Positions 9,024 to 18,428 of a DNA stretch of 64,000 bases are shown here, piece by piece. This stretch comes from CAYFZR01 sp046760505 [NCBI: Candidatus Hydrothermarchaeota archaeon] (GTDB lineage: Archaea; CAYFZR01): NCBI GenBank assembly GCA_046760505.1, contig JBHIEG010000005.1, positions 21,868-85,867 on the forward strand. The letters run 5' to 3'. The translations under genes were made by a program, and so were the position numbers. Below the pieces are notes generated by a model. The model worked only from the letters and a program-made list of their open reading frames with translations. It was not told the DNA's origin and did not search any database. Every line of letters starts with the position of its first letter. Position 1 is the stretch's first letter.

Positions 9024-9320
9024 TTAAGTTGTTAGCCAGTATGAAAACAGGATCCCTATTATGAACATTATGGCGTTGAACTCGCCAGCAAGAACGAATG
9101 CTACGCTAAAAACGATTATCGAGAAAATCATGAAGATTATTTTTGCCTTATAACCTAAATCTGTGGTTTCGAAGCTAAAACTCTTGGATAGAATTGATAC
9201 GATAACTCTTCTTAAAAAAACACCCGTCACTATACCTACCGCGATACTTACTAGGGGCCCTATCAGGGCTAGTGAGTAATACGCTAGGGCATCCAGTATG
9301 TTGGGCAAAGTTTCCACCAA
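9024..9320 (-). CDS. Small integral membrane protein, unknown
   Basis: The 98-residue protein has three predicted membrane helices (about residues 10-38, 60-77 and 78-96) with a short polar loop (KSFSFETTDLGYK) between the first and second. No family is recognised. It converges on the end of ABCE1 with five bases between stop codons and is divergent from apgM. Confidence 0.6.
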   Translation of the reverse strand: MVETLPNILDALAYYSLALIGPLVSIAVGIVTGVFLRRVIVSILSKSFSFETTDLGYKAKIIFMIFSIIVFSVAFVLAGEFNAIMFIIGILFSYWLTT

Positions 9321-9342
9321 TCCAATGAAAAAATGAAAACCA

Positions 9343-9350
9343 TTATAAAC
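9343..9350 (+). promoter_or_regulatory. TATA box of apgM
   Basis: The element TTATAAAC is centred near 9346, about 25 bases before the run of three in-frame ATGs at 9361, 9367 and 9373. That spacing predicts a leaderless transcript beginning at the third ATG and supports the shorter protein start. Confidence 0.5.
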
Positions 9351-9372
9351 CTTTGCATCGATGTTGATGCAA

Positions 9373-10584
9373 ATGAAGTATATATTGATTGTGGCAGATG
9401 GGATGTCTGATTATCCCGTTGAAGAACTCAATGGTAAAACGCCATTAATGATCTCTGAAAAACCAAACATCGATGAAATAGCACTTAAGGGTAGATGTGG
9501 CCTTCTAAAGACCATACCAAACGACATGCCTGCGGGTAGCGATATAGCTAATTTATCAATCCTTGGGTACGATCCAAGAATATATTATACGGGAAGAGGA
9601 CCCCTTGAGGCCGCGAGTATTGGCATACCTCTTGGGAAATCAGACATAGCCTTTAGATGTAACTTGATTACGGTAGAAAAGGGAGAGATTAAAGACTATA
9701 GCGCAGGGCACATATCAGACGGTGAAAGTAGAGAGTTGATAGACACTCTGAATCAAAGATTTGGCTCTGACAAAATCTGTTTTTACTCTGGTGTAAGCTA
9801 CAGGAACCTAATGGTTTTAAAGGACGACATAAACCCAGAAGATATCGAAACAACGCCGCCTCATGATGCGTTGGGCAAAAAAATAAAAGAGGTTCTTATC
9901 AGATCTAAAGAAAGATCCAAAACAGGTCTTATAAATATTTTGAACGATATAGTTGTTGATTCAAAAAAAGTACTTGAAAAACATCCTGTAAATATAAAAA
10001 GAATAGAAGAGGGAAAAAATCCTGCCAACATGATATGGCTGTGGGGACAAGGTAGAGCTCCAAAAATGACCCCTTTCTTGGAAAAATATAATCTGAGAGG
10101 CTCGGTTATATCTGCAGTTGACCTGATAAAGGGAATAGGCGTATTTACCAAAATGAACGTTATAAATGTCCCTGGAGCAACCGGATATTACAATACAGAT
10201 TATAAGGCCAAAGCCGAATACACTTTAAGGGCACTTGAGGATTCTGATTTCGTTTTCCTGCATATTGAATCTCCTGATGAAGCGGGTCATGCGGGAGATA
10301 TTGAAGAGAAGGTGAAGGCGATTGAAAGAATTGACAAATTCGTAGTAGGCAGGATATTGGATTCAGGAATCGAAGATCTATCCATAGGAATTATGTCGGA
10401 TCACCATACGCCGGTAAGTGTGAAAACACACGTTAAAGATCCAGCCCCCTTTGCATTATACGATCCTCTAAAAGAGGGGGATGATGTCAAAAAATTTGAT
10501 GAGGAATCCGTAAGGAAGGGGATTTTTGGCATAATTGAAGAAGGTTTTTTGAGAACTTTCTTCAAAGTTGAAAAATTAAAATAG
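9373..10584 (+). CDS. apgM: 2,3-bisphosphoglycerate-independent phosphoglycerate mutase, archaeal type
   Basis: It interconverts 3- and 2-phosphoglycerate. The alkaline-phosphatase-superfamily signatures are present: VADGMSDYP at the N-terminus (metal aspartate), PAGSDIANLSILGYDP (catalytic serine loop), HIESPDEAGHAGD and SDHHTPVSVKTH (metal ligands). About 403 residues fits the archaeal ApgM family. ATG 9373 is preferred from the TATA position. Its substrate feeds the serine pathway whose SerB is next and SerA is at 23240. Confidence 0.94.
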   Translation: MKYILIVADGMSDYPVEELNGKTPLMISEKPNIDEIALKGRCGLLKTIPNDMPAGSDIANLSILGYDPRIYYTGRGPLEAASIGIPLGKSDIAFRCNLITVEKGEIKDYSAGHISDGESRELIDTLNQRFGSDKICFYSGVSYRNLMVLKDDINPEDIETTPPHDALGKKIKEVLIRSKERSKTGLINILNDIVVDSKKVLEKHPVNIKRIEEGKNPANMIWLWGQGRAPKMTPFLEKYNLRGSVISAVDLIKGIGVFTKMNVINVPGATGYYNTDYKAKAEYTLRALEDSDFVFLHIESPDEAGHAGDIEEKVKAIERIDKFVVGRILDSGIEDLSIGIMSDHHTPVSVKTHVKDPAPFALYDPLKEGDDVKKFDEESVRKGIFGIIEEGFLRTFFKVEKLK

Positions 10585-10606
10585 TATAACTGAACATTTT
10601 TGATCG

Positions 10607-11836
10607 ATGCCCCGATACAGAAGCACTCCAAGAAGTAAAATAAGGGACGAAGAAAGCGCCATGTACGTGATAACGCTTACAGGAAACGACCGGCCTGGAC
10701 TAATAGCAGGAATAACCTCTGTACTCGCAAAACACCACGTTAACATCGTGGACATCGAGCAAACGGCTCTCCAAGGCCTCTTTTTAATGTTTACCATAGT
10801 AGATTTTAAAACCAGCGACTCTTCCTTCAAGACCGTAATGAAAGAACTCCGGGAAGAGGCGAATAAATTAGGATTGGATATCCAGATAACGCCATACCAC
10901 AGATATGCGGCACTGAGAAGATTGGAAAGAAAGAAGTTGTACGTCGTTACTGTATTAGGCAGAGACAGGCCAGGCATCGTATATGCATTATCCAGTTTGT
11001 TTGCGAGCATGGGGGTAAACATTGAAAAAACCCAGTTAATTGCCAGAGGAGACATTATTTCCCTTCAAATGACGATTGATATAAGAGACTGCGATCTTCC
11101 ATCACTCAAAGAAAAGGTTGCCAAAAAATGCGAAGAACTGGGTCTAGATGCTGTAGTACAAGATTATGATATTTACAAGAAGGAGAAACGCCTTATCGTT
11201 TTCGATATGGACTCTACAATTGTGGATGTTGAAATAATAAATGAACTTGCCAAGGCGGCTGGAGTCAGTGAAAGGGTTGAAGACATAACCAAACTTGCAA
11301 AGCGCGGTGAGATCGATTTTGAACAATCTCTAAGAGAAAGAGTTAGACTTCTCAAGGGCTTGTCCGTCGATGTTCTTGAAAAAATATCAGAAAATCTCAC
11401 GTTTACCCCTGGAACAGAAGAACTAATTACTGCACTCAAGAGAAGCGGTTACAAAATAGCCTTAATAAGCGGAGGATTTTCGTACTTTACGGATAAAATA
11501 CGAGAAAAGCTTGGATTTGACTATGCATTTGGCAATAAATTGGTCATAAAGGACGGTATAGTAACCGGTGAAATAGAAGGTCCGATAATCGATGCGGAGG
11601 CGAAGGGAAGAATCATACGGGAATTATCACAAAAAGAGGGTATCTCACCTGATCAAATTGTTGCCGTTGGAGACAGCGCCAACGATAGGATCATGTTACA
11701 AAATGCAGGTTTAGGTGTTGCATTTAACGCGGAAGAGATTTTAAGATACGTATCAGATGGCTCTCTCTCTAAGAATAATCTCATTGGGCTATTGAATGTC
11801 TTGGGATTATCTGATGTCGACTTAAAAGGCGATTAA
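10607..11836 (+). CDS. serB: Phosphoserine phosphatase SerB with two N-terminal ACT domains
   Basis: Two ACT domains (about residues 18-95, beginning YVITLTGNDRPGL, and 112-190, beginning YVVTVLGRDRPGI) precede a HAD phosphatase with the nucleophile motif VFDMDST, ISGG and VGDSANDRIM. It dephosphorylates phosphoserine to serine. Most archaeal SerB proteins lack ACT domains; these probably sense serine or another amino acid. ATG 10607 fits a leaderless mRNA from the TATA-like GTATAAC near 10585. An internal ATG at 10661 is an alternative. Confidence 0.93.
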   Translation: MPRYRSTPRSKIRDEESAMYVITLTGNDRPGLIAGITSVLAKHHVNIVDIEQTALQGLFLMFTIVDFKTSDSSFKTVMKELREEANKLGLDIQITPYHRYAALRRLERKKLYVVTVLGRDRPGIVYALSSLFASMGVNIEKTQLIARGDIISLQMTIDIRDCDLPSLKEKVAKKCEELGLDAVVQDYDIYKKEKRLIVFDMDSTIVDVEIINELAKAAGVSERVEDITKLAKRGEIDFEQSLRERVRLLKGLSVDVLEKISENLTFTPGTEELITALKRSGYKIALISGGFSYFTDKIREKLGFDYAFGNKLVIKDGIVTGEIEGPIIDAEAKGRIIRELSQKEGISPDQIVAVGDSANDRIMLQNAGLGVAFNAEEILRYVSDGSLSKNNLIGLLNVLGLSDVDLKGD

Positions 11837-11839
11837 GTG

Positions 11840-12454
11840 ATGAGAATTATAGCAAGAGGTGCAGAGGCAGTTATCTACCTTAGAGAATGGCACGGAGAAC
11901 ACGTTATTGAAAAGAGAAGAATTGAGAAAAAGTATCGTGTTCGTAATCTTGACGAAAGGCTGAGATACGAAAGAACTAAAAAAGAAGCCAAACTCCTGAG
12001 ATTGGCAAGGGAAAGCGGCGTTCCCACACCAATTGTTTTAGATATACTGCTGAGAGGCACTTCCATTCTAATGGAGTATATTCCAGGCAAAATTCTGAGA
12101 GATATGTTGGATGGCGCTAAAAAAGAAGATAGAGATGAATTGTGCGCAAGAATAGGGGATATGATCGGAAAACTTCACAATAAGGACATAATTCATGGAG
12201 ATCTAACAACATCGAATATGATTTTCCATGAAGATCTCATATACTTTATAGATTTTGGCTTGGGGGAGATCTCGAATTCCATAGAAGACAAGGGAGTCGA
12301 CCTACATCTAATGAGAGAAGCATTTTACAGTACACATCATAGTATAGCTGAATCCTGCTATTCATCAGTGATTGATAGTTACCTCAACATAATGGATAAA
12401 GAAGTTGTCAGGAGAGTAGAAGAAATCGAAAAGAGGGGAAGGTATGCCAGATAA
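11840..12454 (+). CDS. bud32: Bud32, KEOPS complex kinase/ATPase
   Basis: The roughly 204-residue minimal kinase-like protein has the glycine-poor N-lobe GAEAVIYL, catalytic HGDLTTSN and metal-binding DFGLGEIS. With Kae1 it acts in KEOPS to make t6A37 in tRNA. It stands alone here, with Kae1 encoded at 43579, while many methanogens and haloarchaea have a Kae1-Bud32 fusion. ATG 11840 is preferred to the adjacent GTG 11837. The 3' end overlaps the ITPase gene by 11 bases. Confidence 0.95.
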   Translation: MRIIARGAEAVIYLREWHGEHVIEKRRIEKKYRVRNLDERLRYERTKKEAKLLRLARESGVPTPIVLDILLRGTSILMEYIPGKILRDMLDGAKKEDRDELCARIGDMIGKLHNKDIIHGDLTTSNMIFHEDLIYFIDFGLGEISNSIEDKGVDLHLMREAFYSTHHSIAESCYSSVIDSYLNIMDKEVVRRVEEIEKRGRYAR

Positions 12455-13019
12455 AAAAATTATAGATAAAATAGCCATAGTTACAACCAACACCGGAAAA
12501 ATGAGGGAGTTTGAGGAGTTACTTGGCGATTACATCGAGCTAGAACAAGTCAAATTAGAATGCCCAGAGATTCAATCAGAATCGCTTGAAGAGATATCCT
12601 GCCACTCTGCTATTTTTGCCTGCAAGGTGATAAACATGCCTGTAATTGTTGAGGATTCTGGTTTGTTCATTCATGCGCTTAAAGGATTCCCCGGCCCTTA
12701 CTCATCCTATGTTCAAAAAACCATAGGGAACGAGGGAATACTTAAGTTGATGGAGGGTTTAAAAAACAGAAAGGCTTACTTCAAATCGGTTATAGGCTTT
12801 TGTATGCCCGATGAGGAGCCTGTTTCTTTTGAGGGAATCGTTAAAGGAAATATATCTCGGGAAATAAGGGGAGAGGAAGGCTTTGGTTACGACCCAATAT
12901 TCATACCAGAAGGTTATAGCAAGACGTTTGGAGAGGATAAAGAACTTAAAAATAGGATTTCACACAGGAAAAGAGCTATAGAAAATTTTGTCGCCTGGTT
13001 GGAAAAAAATAATTATTGA
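12444..13019 (+). CDS. XTP/dITP pyrophosphatase (Ham1/RdgB family)
   Basis: The 191-residue protein has TTNTGKMREFEELL at the N-terminus, VEDSGLFIHAL (catalytic aspartate) and GFGYDPIFIPEG, all standard for the family. It hydrolyses ITP, dITP and XTP to monophosphates, keeping deaminated purines out of nucleic acids. The ATG follows GGGGAAGG and overlaps bud32, as in many euryarchaea. Confidence 0.95.
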   Translation: MPDKKIIDKIAIVTTNTGKMREFEELLGDYIELEQVKLECPEIQSESLEEISCHSAIFACKVINMPVIVEDSGLFIHALKGFPGPYSSYVQKTIGNEGILKLMEGLKNRKAYFKSVIGFCMPDEEPVSFEGIVKGNISREIRGEEGFGYDPIFIPEGYSKTFGEDKELKNRISHRKRAIENFVAWLEKNNY

Positions 13020-13099
13020 TTGGTTTGCACACTCATGACCCAAATATTAAAATATCAAATATCAAAATATCATTACAGCAAATTTCCACGAGGTGAAGT

Positions 13100-13555
13100 A
13101 TGGCAAGAATGCACTCAAGAGCAAAAGGCTCCTCCAGATCAACGAGACCTCCAAGAACCATAGCTCCAAGTTGGGTAGAATACTCTGCGGAAGAAGTTGA
13201 GGAGCTGATAGTAAAGTACGCCAAGGAAGGTTACTCCCAAAGTGAGATAGGTACCATTCTCAGGGATCAATACGGGATCCCGCAAGCAAAACTTTTGACC
13301 GGGAAAAAGATTCAGAAAATACTTCAGGAATACGATTTGGCTCCAAAAATACCTGAAGATCTAGGAAACCTTATTAGAAGGGCAATTAGGGTAAGGAAGC
13401 ATCTATTAGAACATAAAAAAGATTTGCACTCAAGAAGGGGGCTAGAACTGCTGGAGTCTAAGATAAGAAGGCTGGCAAATTATTACAGAAGGAAGGGTGT
13501 GCTCCCGGAGGATTGGAAGTATACTCCTGAAATGGCAGAATTACTTCTTGAATGA
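13100..13555 (+). CDS. rps15: 30S ribosomal protein S15
   Basis: The 151-residue archaeal/eukaryotic-type S15 starts [18 protein letters not shown] and contains the rRNA-binding helices with [10 protein letters not shown] and [25 protein letters not shown]. It begins after GAGGTGA. The 80-base gap before it contains an AT-rich direct repeat (AAATATC three times, 13046-13072) that includes the likely TATA element. It sits in the conserved bud32-ITPase-rps15-DHH-pcc1 cluster. Confidence 0.97.
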   Translation: MARMHSRAKGSSRSTRPPRTIAPSWVEYSAEEVEELIVKYAKEGYSQSEIGTILRDQYGIPQAKLLTGKKIQKILQEYDLAPKIPEDLGNLIRRAIRVRKHLLEHKKDLHSRRGLELLESKIRRLANYYRRKGVLPEDWKYTPEMAELLLE

Positions 13556-13560
13556 TCTAA

Positions 13561-14955
13561 ATGCCTTTTCCTGATTTAAGAGAGGCTGTACAATGGATAG
13601 AAGATAGAAAAAATGAGTGTTTTAGATGCGTTTCGCATTACGATGCTGATGGCATCTCCGCTGCTGGAATCTTGGGAAAACTCTTAATTGATCTGAAGGC
13701 TGATTTTCACTTCACCATCTTAAGGCAACTCGAGAAGGATAAAATTAAAGAGCTTGCAAGAGAGAATTATTCATACTACATATTTACAGATTTTGGAAGT
13801 GGTCAGTTACCACAGCTCCAAGAAATTTTGATAAACAATGGAAAAGAGGCAATGGTGATAGATCATCATCAGCCAGAAGAAATTAAACCCAGTAGATCTT
13901 TGCTACATATAAATGCTCATGAATTTGGCATGGATGGCTCAAGAGAGATTTCTGGTTCTGGAATGACATATCTTATTGCTAGAGGTATCTCAAAGAATTA
14001 TTCCCATCTCGCCATAGTAGGCGCCCTCGGGGATATGCAAGATAGAGATGGAAAACTCATAGGAGTAAACAGGGAAATCCTAAATGAGGGAGAAAAGGAA
14101 GGTACAATAAAGTCAGAAATTGATCTCAGGTTTTTTGGAAGATTTACACGACCTATATACAAGGCAATGGAGTATACTACAGACCCATTTATTCCGGGAA
14201 TAACTGGAAACGAAGAAAGATGTCTCGCAGTTCTTAGAGAATTGGGAATAAAGATTAAGGACGGCGAACATTGGAGAAGAGTCGTAGATCTTGACTTTGA
14301 AGAGAAAAAATCCCTTGCAACCTATTTACTTTTTAAAATTCTTGGAGATGCTCCTGAAGAAAGGGCAGAAAGCCTAATAGGAGAAGTATACACGGTATTG
14401 GGGGAGGACGATAGAAGCGAGCTAAGAGACGCCAAGAGTTTTGCTACTCTACTAAATGCGTGTGGAAGAAACAACTATGGCGGAGTGGGACTCTCCATAT
14501 GTTTGGGCGAAAGAGATTCAATGTACAAACTAGCGGAAAACATCCTTCTAGAACATAGAAGACTGTTATCTGAGAGTATAAACATTTTAAATGAGTTAGA
14601 GGTTTCTAAACTTGAAAATATACAATATTTCCATGGAAAGGAGAGAATAAAAGATTCCATAATAGGTACAGTTACTATGATGGGGCTTGGCACTAGGATA
14701 ATTGATGTTTCAAAGCCCTCGATAGGGATGGTATATGCAGAAGATAACTTGACCAAGGTTTCCGCAAGAACTACAAGAAAACTCTGTAGAATGGGTATAA
14801 ATCTAGGATTGGCTCTGAAAAAGGCATCTGAACAGGTAGGCGGAGAAGGAGGAGGTCATGATATCGCTGCTGGCGCAAAAATACCCAGGGAAAAGGAACA
14901 AGAATTTTTGAGGGCTGTGGATAGTATTGTGGGAAAACAGCTCGGTAAGGGTTAA
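13561..14955 (+). CDS. DHH-family RecJ-like exonuclease (GAN-like)
   Basis: The 464-residue protein has DHH motifs SHYDADGIS (about residues 22-30), TDFGSG, IDHHQPE and a DHHA1 domain ending GGEGGGHDIAAGA. Archaeal RecJ-like proteins in this locus include GAN, the GINS-associated nuclease of the replisome and a Cdc45 relative. It follows rps15 by five bases and precedes pcc1 by one base, so all three are cotranscribed. A second protein of nearly equal length and layout is at 56315. Confidence 0.9.
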   Translation: MPFPDLREAVQWIEDRKNECFRCVSHYDADGISAAGILGKLLIDLKADFHFTILRQLEKDKIKELARENYSYYIFTDFGSGQLPQLQEILINNGKEAMVIDHHQPEEIKPSRSLLHINAHEFGMDGSREISGSGMTYLIARGISKNYSHLAIVGALGDMQDRDGKLIGVNREILNEGEKEGTIKSEIDLRFFGRFTRPIYKAMEYTTDPFIPGITGNEERCLAVLRELGIKIKDGEHWRRVVDLDFEEKKSLATYLLFKILGDAPEERAESLIGEVYTVLGEDDRSELRDAKSFATLLNACGRNNYGGVGLSICLGERDSMYKLAENILLEHRRLLSESINILNELEVSKLENIQYFHGKERIKDSIIGTVTMMGLGTRIIDVSKPSIGMVYAEDNLTKVSARTTRKLCRMGINLGLALKKASEQVGGEGGGHDIAAGAKIPREKEQEFLRAVDSIVGKQLGKG

Positions 14956-14956
14956 G

Positions 14957-15181
14957 TTGAAAATCCAGATGGATGATAAAAAAACATCGTTAACCGTTTT
15001 TAGGGCGGTTTCTCCTGAAAATAAGGAAACTCCAGAGGAAGTTATGATAAAAAGCTGGATAGAGGACGATGTTTTTTTTACAGAAATGGAATCCAAAAAC
15101 CTTCAAAAGCTGATCAGCACATTGGATGATCTCCTAGGCGCGATAATACTTAGTAAGAGATGTATTTCTGCAGTTGAATAG
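14957..15181 (+). CDS. pcc1: KEOPS subunit Pcc1 (first copy)
   Basis: The 74-residue protein has the Pcc1 pattern: a beta strand pair (TVFRAVSPENKE), a central VFFTEMESKNLQKLISTLDDLLGAIILSKR helix region and a short end. Pcc1 dimerises KEOPS and contacts tRNA and Kae1. I choose TTG 14957, one base after the DHH stop and behind GGTAAGGG; ATG 14969 is possible and GTG 14927 would overlap the nuclease. A second Pcc1-like gene lies at 32728. Confidence 0.82.
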   Translation: MKIQMDDKKTSLTVFRAVSPENKETPEEVMIKSWIEDDVFFTEMESKNLQKLISTLDDLLGAIILSKRCISAVE

Positions 15182-15214
15182 TGGTGCTCAGAAAATATCA
15201 CAAATTTATTGGAT

Positions 15215-15430
15215 TTATATTTCTAACTTCTCTGATATCTGGTCTAGCCGCCTTTCTATTTTTTGAAGTTCAGCGAGGAGGTCTTCAACAGTATGGCTGG
15301 TCAGTTTTTCTTCAAGCTCTATAATCCTTTCCTCTAGGTCTCTGTCCTTTTTGGAACGCGCAAGTATATCCAAGATTATATCTTCAAGTCTCTTTATTCT
15401 CTCCTCGAATTCCTGAATTTTCTCGTCCAT
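15215..15430 (-). CDS. Small coiled-coil protein, 71 aa
   Basis: Almost the whole protein has a heptad pattern (EFEERIKRLEDIILDIL, LEERIIELEEKLTS, LLAELQKIERRLDQISEKL) with a short break at HTVED. It is highly charged with no cysteines or membrane segment. Such proteins are often oligomerisation partners, but no function can be assigned. It is convergent with pcc1, 33 bases away. Confidence 0.65.
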   Translation of the reverse strand: MDEKIQEFEERIKRLEDIILDILARSKKDRDLEERIIELEEKLTSHTVEDLLAELQKIERRLDQISEKLEI

Positions 15431-15669
15431 CCCAGGCCCCCGTGAAGTAGGGTATTAAATGATCTTCTTGCAAGATGATTCTTTTTCTTTGGAAGCATAT
15501 ATATATTTCTATAAAACCATAAAAAATTTGAAATAAACTTCGTATCAGAGTAAAATGAGAAAGGAAGGTTTATAAGTTCCATTCAAAATAAATAGCACCT
15601 CTCCTGCTGATATGATTCAGGAAATTAAATATAAATATGCAGATAAAAACAAAATTTAGAGGCATGTAG
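15431..15669 (+). other. Divergent intergenic region before serS
   Basis: No gene is seen. The region holds a run of alternating AT (GCATATATATAT, near 15495) that could be the leftward promoter of the coiled-coil gene. TAAATATAAATA near 15625-15637 is a good TATA box for serS with a predicted start near 15657. A GTTTATAAG element at about 15568 could be a second promoter. Confidence 0.5.
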
Positions 15670-16947
15670 ATGTTGGATATCAGATTATTCAGAGAAAATC
15701 CAGACTTAATAAGAAAATCCGAGGAAAAAAGATTTAGAGATCCCAAATTAGTAGATAAGGTTATATTCTATGATAATGAGTGGAGGAAGGCAGTACGAGA
15801 AGTAAATGAACTGAAAAGTAAGAGAAACATTATATCAAGGGAAATCTCTGAGATGAAAAAAAGAGGTGAAGACACATCATCTAAAATTAAAGAAATGCAA
15901 GAATTAAATGATAAAATCAAGAATCTAGACCGTAAAACAAGGGAATTGTTAACAAAAAGAGATGAAATTCGCTATCGTATCGGGAACATCTTGCACGATT
16001 CAGTTCCTGTGGGCCCTGATGAATCATACAACGAGATTGTGCGGGAATGGGGTAAGATTCCTAAATTTGATTTTAAGCCAAAACATCATGTAGATTTAGT
16101 TTTAGATCTAAATCTAGCTGATTTAGAAAAAGCAGCCCAGGTTTCTGGTTCAAGGTTTTACTATCTAAAAAATGACCTCTTATTTTTAAATTTAGCCTTG
16201 ATTCATCTTGCCCTAAATTATCTTGTTAGTAAGGGTTACACCCCGTTTTGGACCCCTTACCTAATAAAGAAAGAAGTAATGAGGGCTGTTTCCGAGCTAG
16301 CGGATTTTGAAGAGCAGTTATATAAAGTAGAGGGCGAAGATCTCTTCTTAATTGCAACTTCAGAACAAACCCTCGGCGCCTTGCATTTCAATGAGATCAT
16401 TGATGAAAGAGACCTTCCTTTAAAGTACACAGGGTTCTCAACTTGCTTTAGAAGAGAAGCAGGAGCCCATGGCAAAGATACAAAAGGAATCTTCAGAGTT
16501 CATCAGTTCGATAAGGTGGAGCAGTTTGTATTTTGTAAACCAGAAGATTCTTGGGATCTTCACGAGGAAATGATACAGCATGCGGAGAAACTATACCAGA
16601 TGTTGGAACTGCCCTATAGAGTGGTAAATATCGCGAGCGGAGAGATGAACGATAACGCTGCGAAAAAATATGACCTAGAGGTATGGTTTCCAAGCCAGAG
16701 TACGTACAGAGAAGTCGTTTCTTGCAGCAATTGCACAGATTACCAGGCAAGAAAACTAAATATACGTTATGGCAGGGTTGGAACGAAAAAAGAATTTGTA
16801 CACACACTAAATTCAACTGCAATTGCCACAGAGAGGACTATATGCTCTATACTTGAGAATTACCAGAGAGAAGATGGATCGGTAGAGATCCCAAAGGTAC
16901 TACGAAAATATATGGGTGGAAAGAAAGAGATACTGACTCCTGCCTGA
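15670..16947 (+). CDS. serS: Seryl-tRNA synthetase
   Basis: The 425-residue class II synthetase has the N-terminal antiparallel coiled coil (residues 30-105) that binds the serine tRNA variable arm, motif 2 (FRREAGAHGKDTKG) and motif 3 (ATERTICSILENYQ). It is the common bacterial-type SerRS and not the rare methanogen form, judged by the canonical coiled coil and motifs. It charges tRNA-Ser with the product of SerA and SerB. Confidence 0.97.
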   Translation: MLDIRLFRENPDLIRKSEEKRFRDPKLVDKVIFYDNEWRKAVREVNELKSKRNIISREISEMKKRGEDTSSKIKEMQELNDKIKNLDRKTRELLTKRDEIRYRIGNILHDSVPVGPDESYNEIVREWGKIPKFDFKPKHHVDLVLDLNLADLEKAAQVSGSRFYYLKNDLLFLNLALIHLALNYLVSKGYTPFWTPYLIKKEVMRAVSELADFEEQLYKVEGEDLFLIATSEQTLGALHFNEIIDERDLPLKYTGFSTCFRREAGAHGKDTKGIFRVHQFDKVEQFVFCKPEDSWDLHEEMIQHAEKLYQMLELPYRVVNIASGEMNDNAAKKYDLEVWFPSQSTYREVVSCSNCTDYQARKLNIRYGRVGTKKEFVHTLNSTAIATERTICSILENYQREDGSVEIPKVLRKYMGGKKEILTPA

Positions 16948-17017
16948 GAATTTCATGTTGCTCTTTATTCATAACCGATAGATATATAAAGCGACTCTCC
17001 ATCAAATTTGTGATCGT

Positions 17018-17611
17018 ATGGCGAAAAGAAAGAGAGTAAGTAGGAAGGCAAAAGATACATGGAAGGCAAAAAAATGGTACAAAATAATATCCCCAGAGAC
17101 CTTCGGGTCTACTCCCATCGGGGAAACTCCAAGCGACGATCCCTCAAAACTCATAGGCAGGGTTGTAGAGGTTACATTGCATGAGCTCACCGGGGATTTC
17201 AGCAAGAGTTACGTAAAATTAAGGTTTGAGATCAATGAGGTAAGAGGAGACAAGGCTTATACAAAATTCATTGGTCATTCACTTGCAAGAGATTACATAC
17301 GGAGTCTTGTAAGGAGAGGTTCAAGTAAGGTTGAGGGAATCACAGACGTATTCACAAAGGACCAGTACAAAATCAGGGTAAAGGGTCTGGTCTTTACTAC
17401 AAGAAGAACTAAAACCTCACAAGAGAGACTGATCAGAAAGAAGATGTTTGAAACCGTGGAAAAAATAGCCCAAGAAAGACCTTTTAAGCAATTCGTACAG
17501 GAAGTCGTTTTGGGTAAATTGAGTGCAGATGTGTATAAGGCGGCTCTTAAGGCATACTCCTTGAGGAGTGTTGAGATAAGAGAAACAGAGGTTCTAGCAG
17601 AGCCAGCCTAG
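17018..17611 (+). CDS. rps3ae: 30S ribosomal protein S3Ae
   Basis: The 197-residue protein has a basic N-terminus followed by the characteristic KWYKIISPETFG, LIGRVVEVTLHELTGDFS and YIRSLVRRGSSKVEGI segments of eukaryotic S3a/archaeal S3Ae. A TATA box (GATATATAAAG, 16980-16990) lies about 30 bases before the ATG. It is a small-subunit protein near the mRNA exit. Confidence 0.97.
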   Translation: MAKRKRVSRKAKDTWKAKKWYKIISPETFGSTPIGETPSDDPSKLIGRVVEVTLHELTGDFSKSYVKLRFEINEVRGDKAYTKFIGHSLARDYIRSLVRRGSSKVEGITDVFTKDQYKIRVKGLVFTTRRTKTSQERLIRKKMFETVEKIAQERPFKQFVQEVVLGKLSADVYKAALKAYSLRSVEIRETEVLAEPA

Positions 17612-17649
17612 TCCATTTAGAATAAATAAAAACTACACAGGATTAAAAA

Positions 17650-18414
17650 ATGACCAGAAAAATTCTAGGAGTCGTACATCTCTTACCATTGCCTGGCTCC
17701 CCAGATTTTGAGGATATTGACCTAGTATTAGAGAGAGCAAGGTCAGACACTTCAAAGTACTATGAAGCAGGCTTCGATGGAATAATAATAGAAAACTTCG
17801 GGGACATGCCCTTTGAAAAAGAAGCGAGAAAGGAAACCATCGCTTCCATGGCTATAGTAGCAAACGAAATACGTAAAACTTTTGATTTCACCATTGGAAT
17901 AAATTTACTTAGAAATGACCCTATCGGGGCTATAGCGATTGCTGGAGTCGCAAAATGCGATTTTGTCAGAATTAACGTTCATGTGGGAACATATGTAACG
18001 GATCAGGGAATAATTGAGGGAAACGCGGGTAAAACGCTCCGATACAGAAGGATGTTTCCATCCATAAAAATATATGCGGACGTTCATGTAAAGCATGCAT
18101 ATCCCCTAATGAACCTAGCAATTGAAGAAGCCGCATTGGATTGCTGGAAGAGAGGTAAAGCAGATGCCTTAATTGTTACAGGGAAACGCACGGGAGGAAA
18201 AATAGATATCGAAGAATTGAAAAGAGTTAAGCAAACTGTAGGATGTCCGGTCTTTGCAGGAAGCGGTGTGGGTAAGAATAACATATCGGAAATACTTAAA
18301 TATGCAGACGGTGCTATAATAGGAAGCCAAGTGAAGCGCAACAACGATCCTAATCAGCCAGTTGATGAGGTAAAAGCGAAAGAAATTATAAAATTGGTCA
18401 AAAGTTCTATATAA
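17650..18414 (+). CDS. BtpA family protein
   Basis: The 254-residue TIM-barrel protein contains LGVVHLLPLPGSP, GFDGIIIENFGDMPF, FVRINVHVGTYVTDQG and VFAGSGVGKNNI. These are typical of the BtpA/SgcQ family, named for a cyanobacterial photosystem I assembly factor. The archaeal function is unknown; the fold suggests a metabolic enzyme binding a phosphorylated substrate at the GSG loop. Its stop codon overlaps or abuts the DUF92 gene, so the two are coupled. Confidence 0.9.
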   Translation: MTRKILGVVHLLPLPGSPDFEDIDLVLERARSDTSKYYEAGFDGIIIENFGDMPFEKEARKETIASMAIVANEIRKTFDFTIGINLLRNDPIGAIAIAGVAKCDFVRINVHVGTYVTDQGIIEGNAGKTLRYRRMFPSIKIYADVHVKHAYPLMNLAIEEAALDCWKRGKADALIVTGKRTGGKIDIEELKRVKQTVGCPVFAGSGVGKNNISEILKYADGAIIGSQVKRNNDPNQPVDEVKAKEIIKLVKSSI

Positions 18415-18428
18415 TGGGGAGTTGGATG

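Noticed and set aside
13046-13072. Threefold AAATATC repeat upstream of rps15 as a CRISPR or operator array
   Set aside because: Units are only seven bases and contiguous; it is best explained as an AT-rich promoter.
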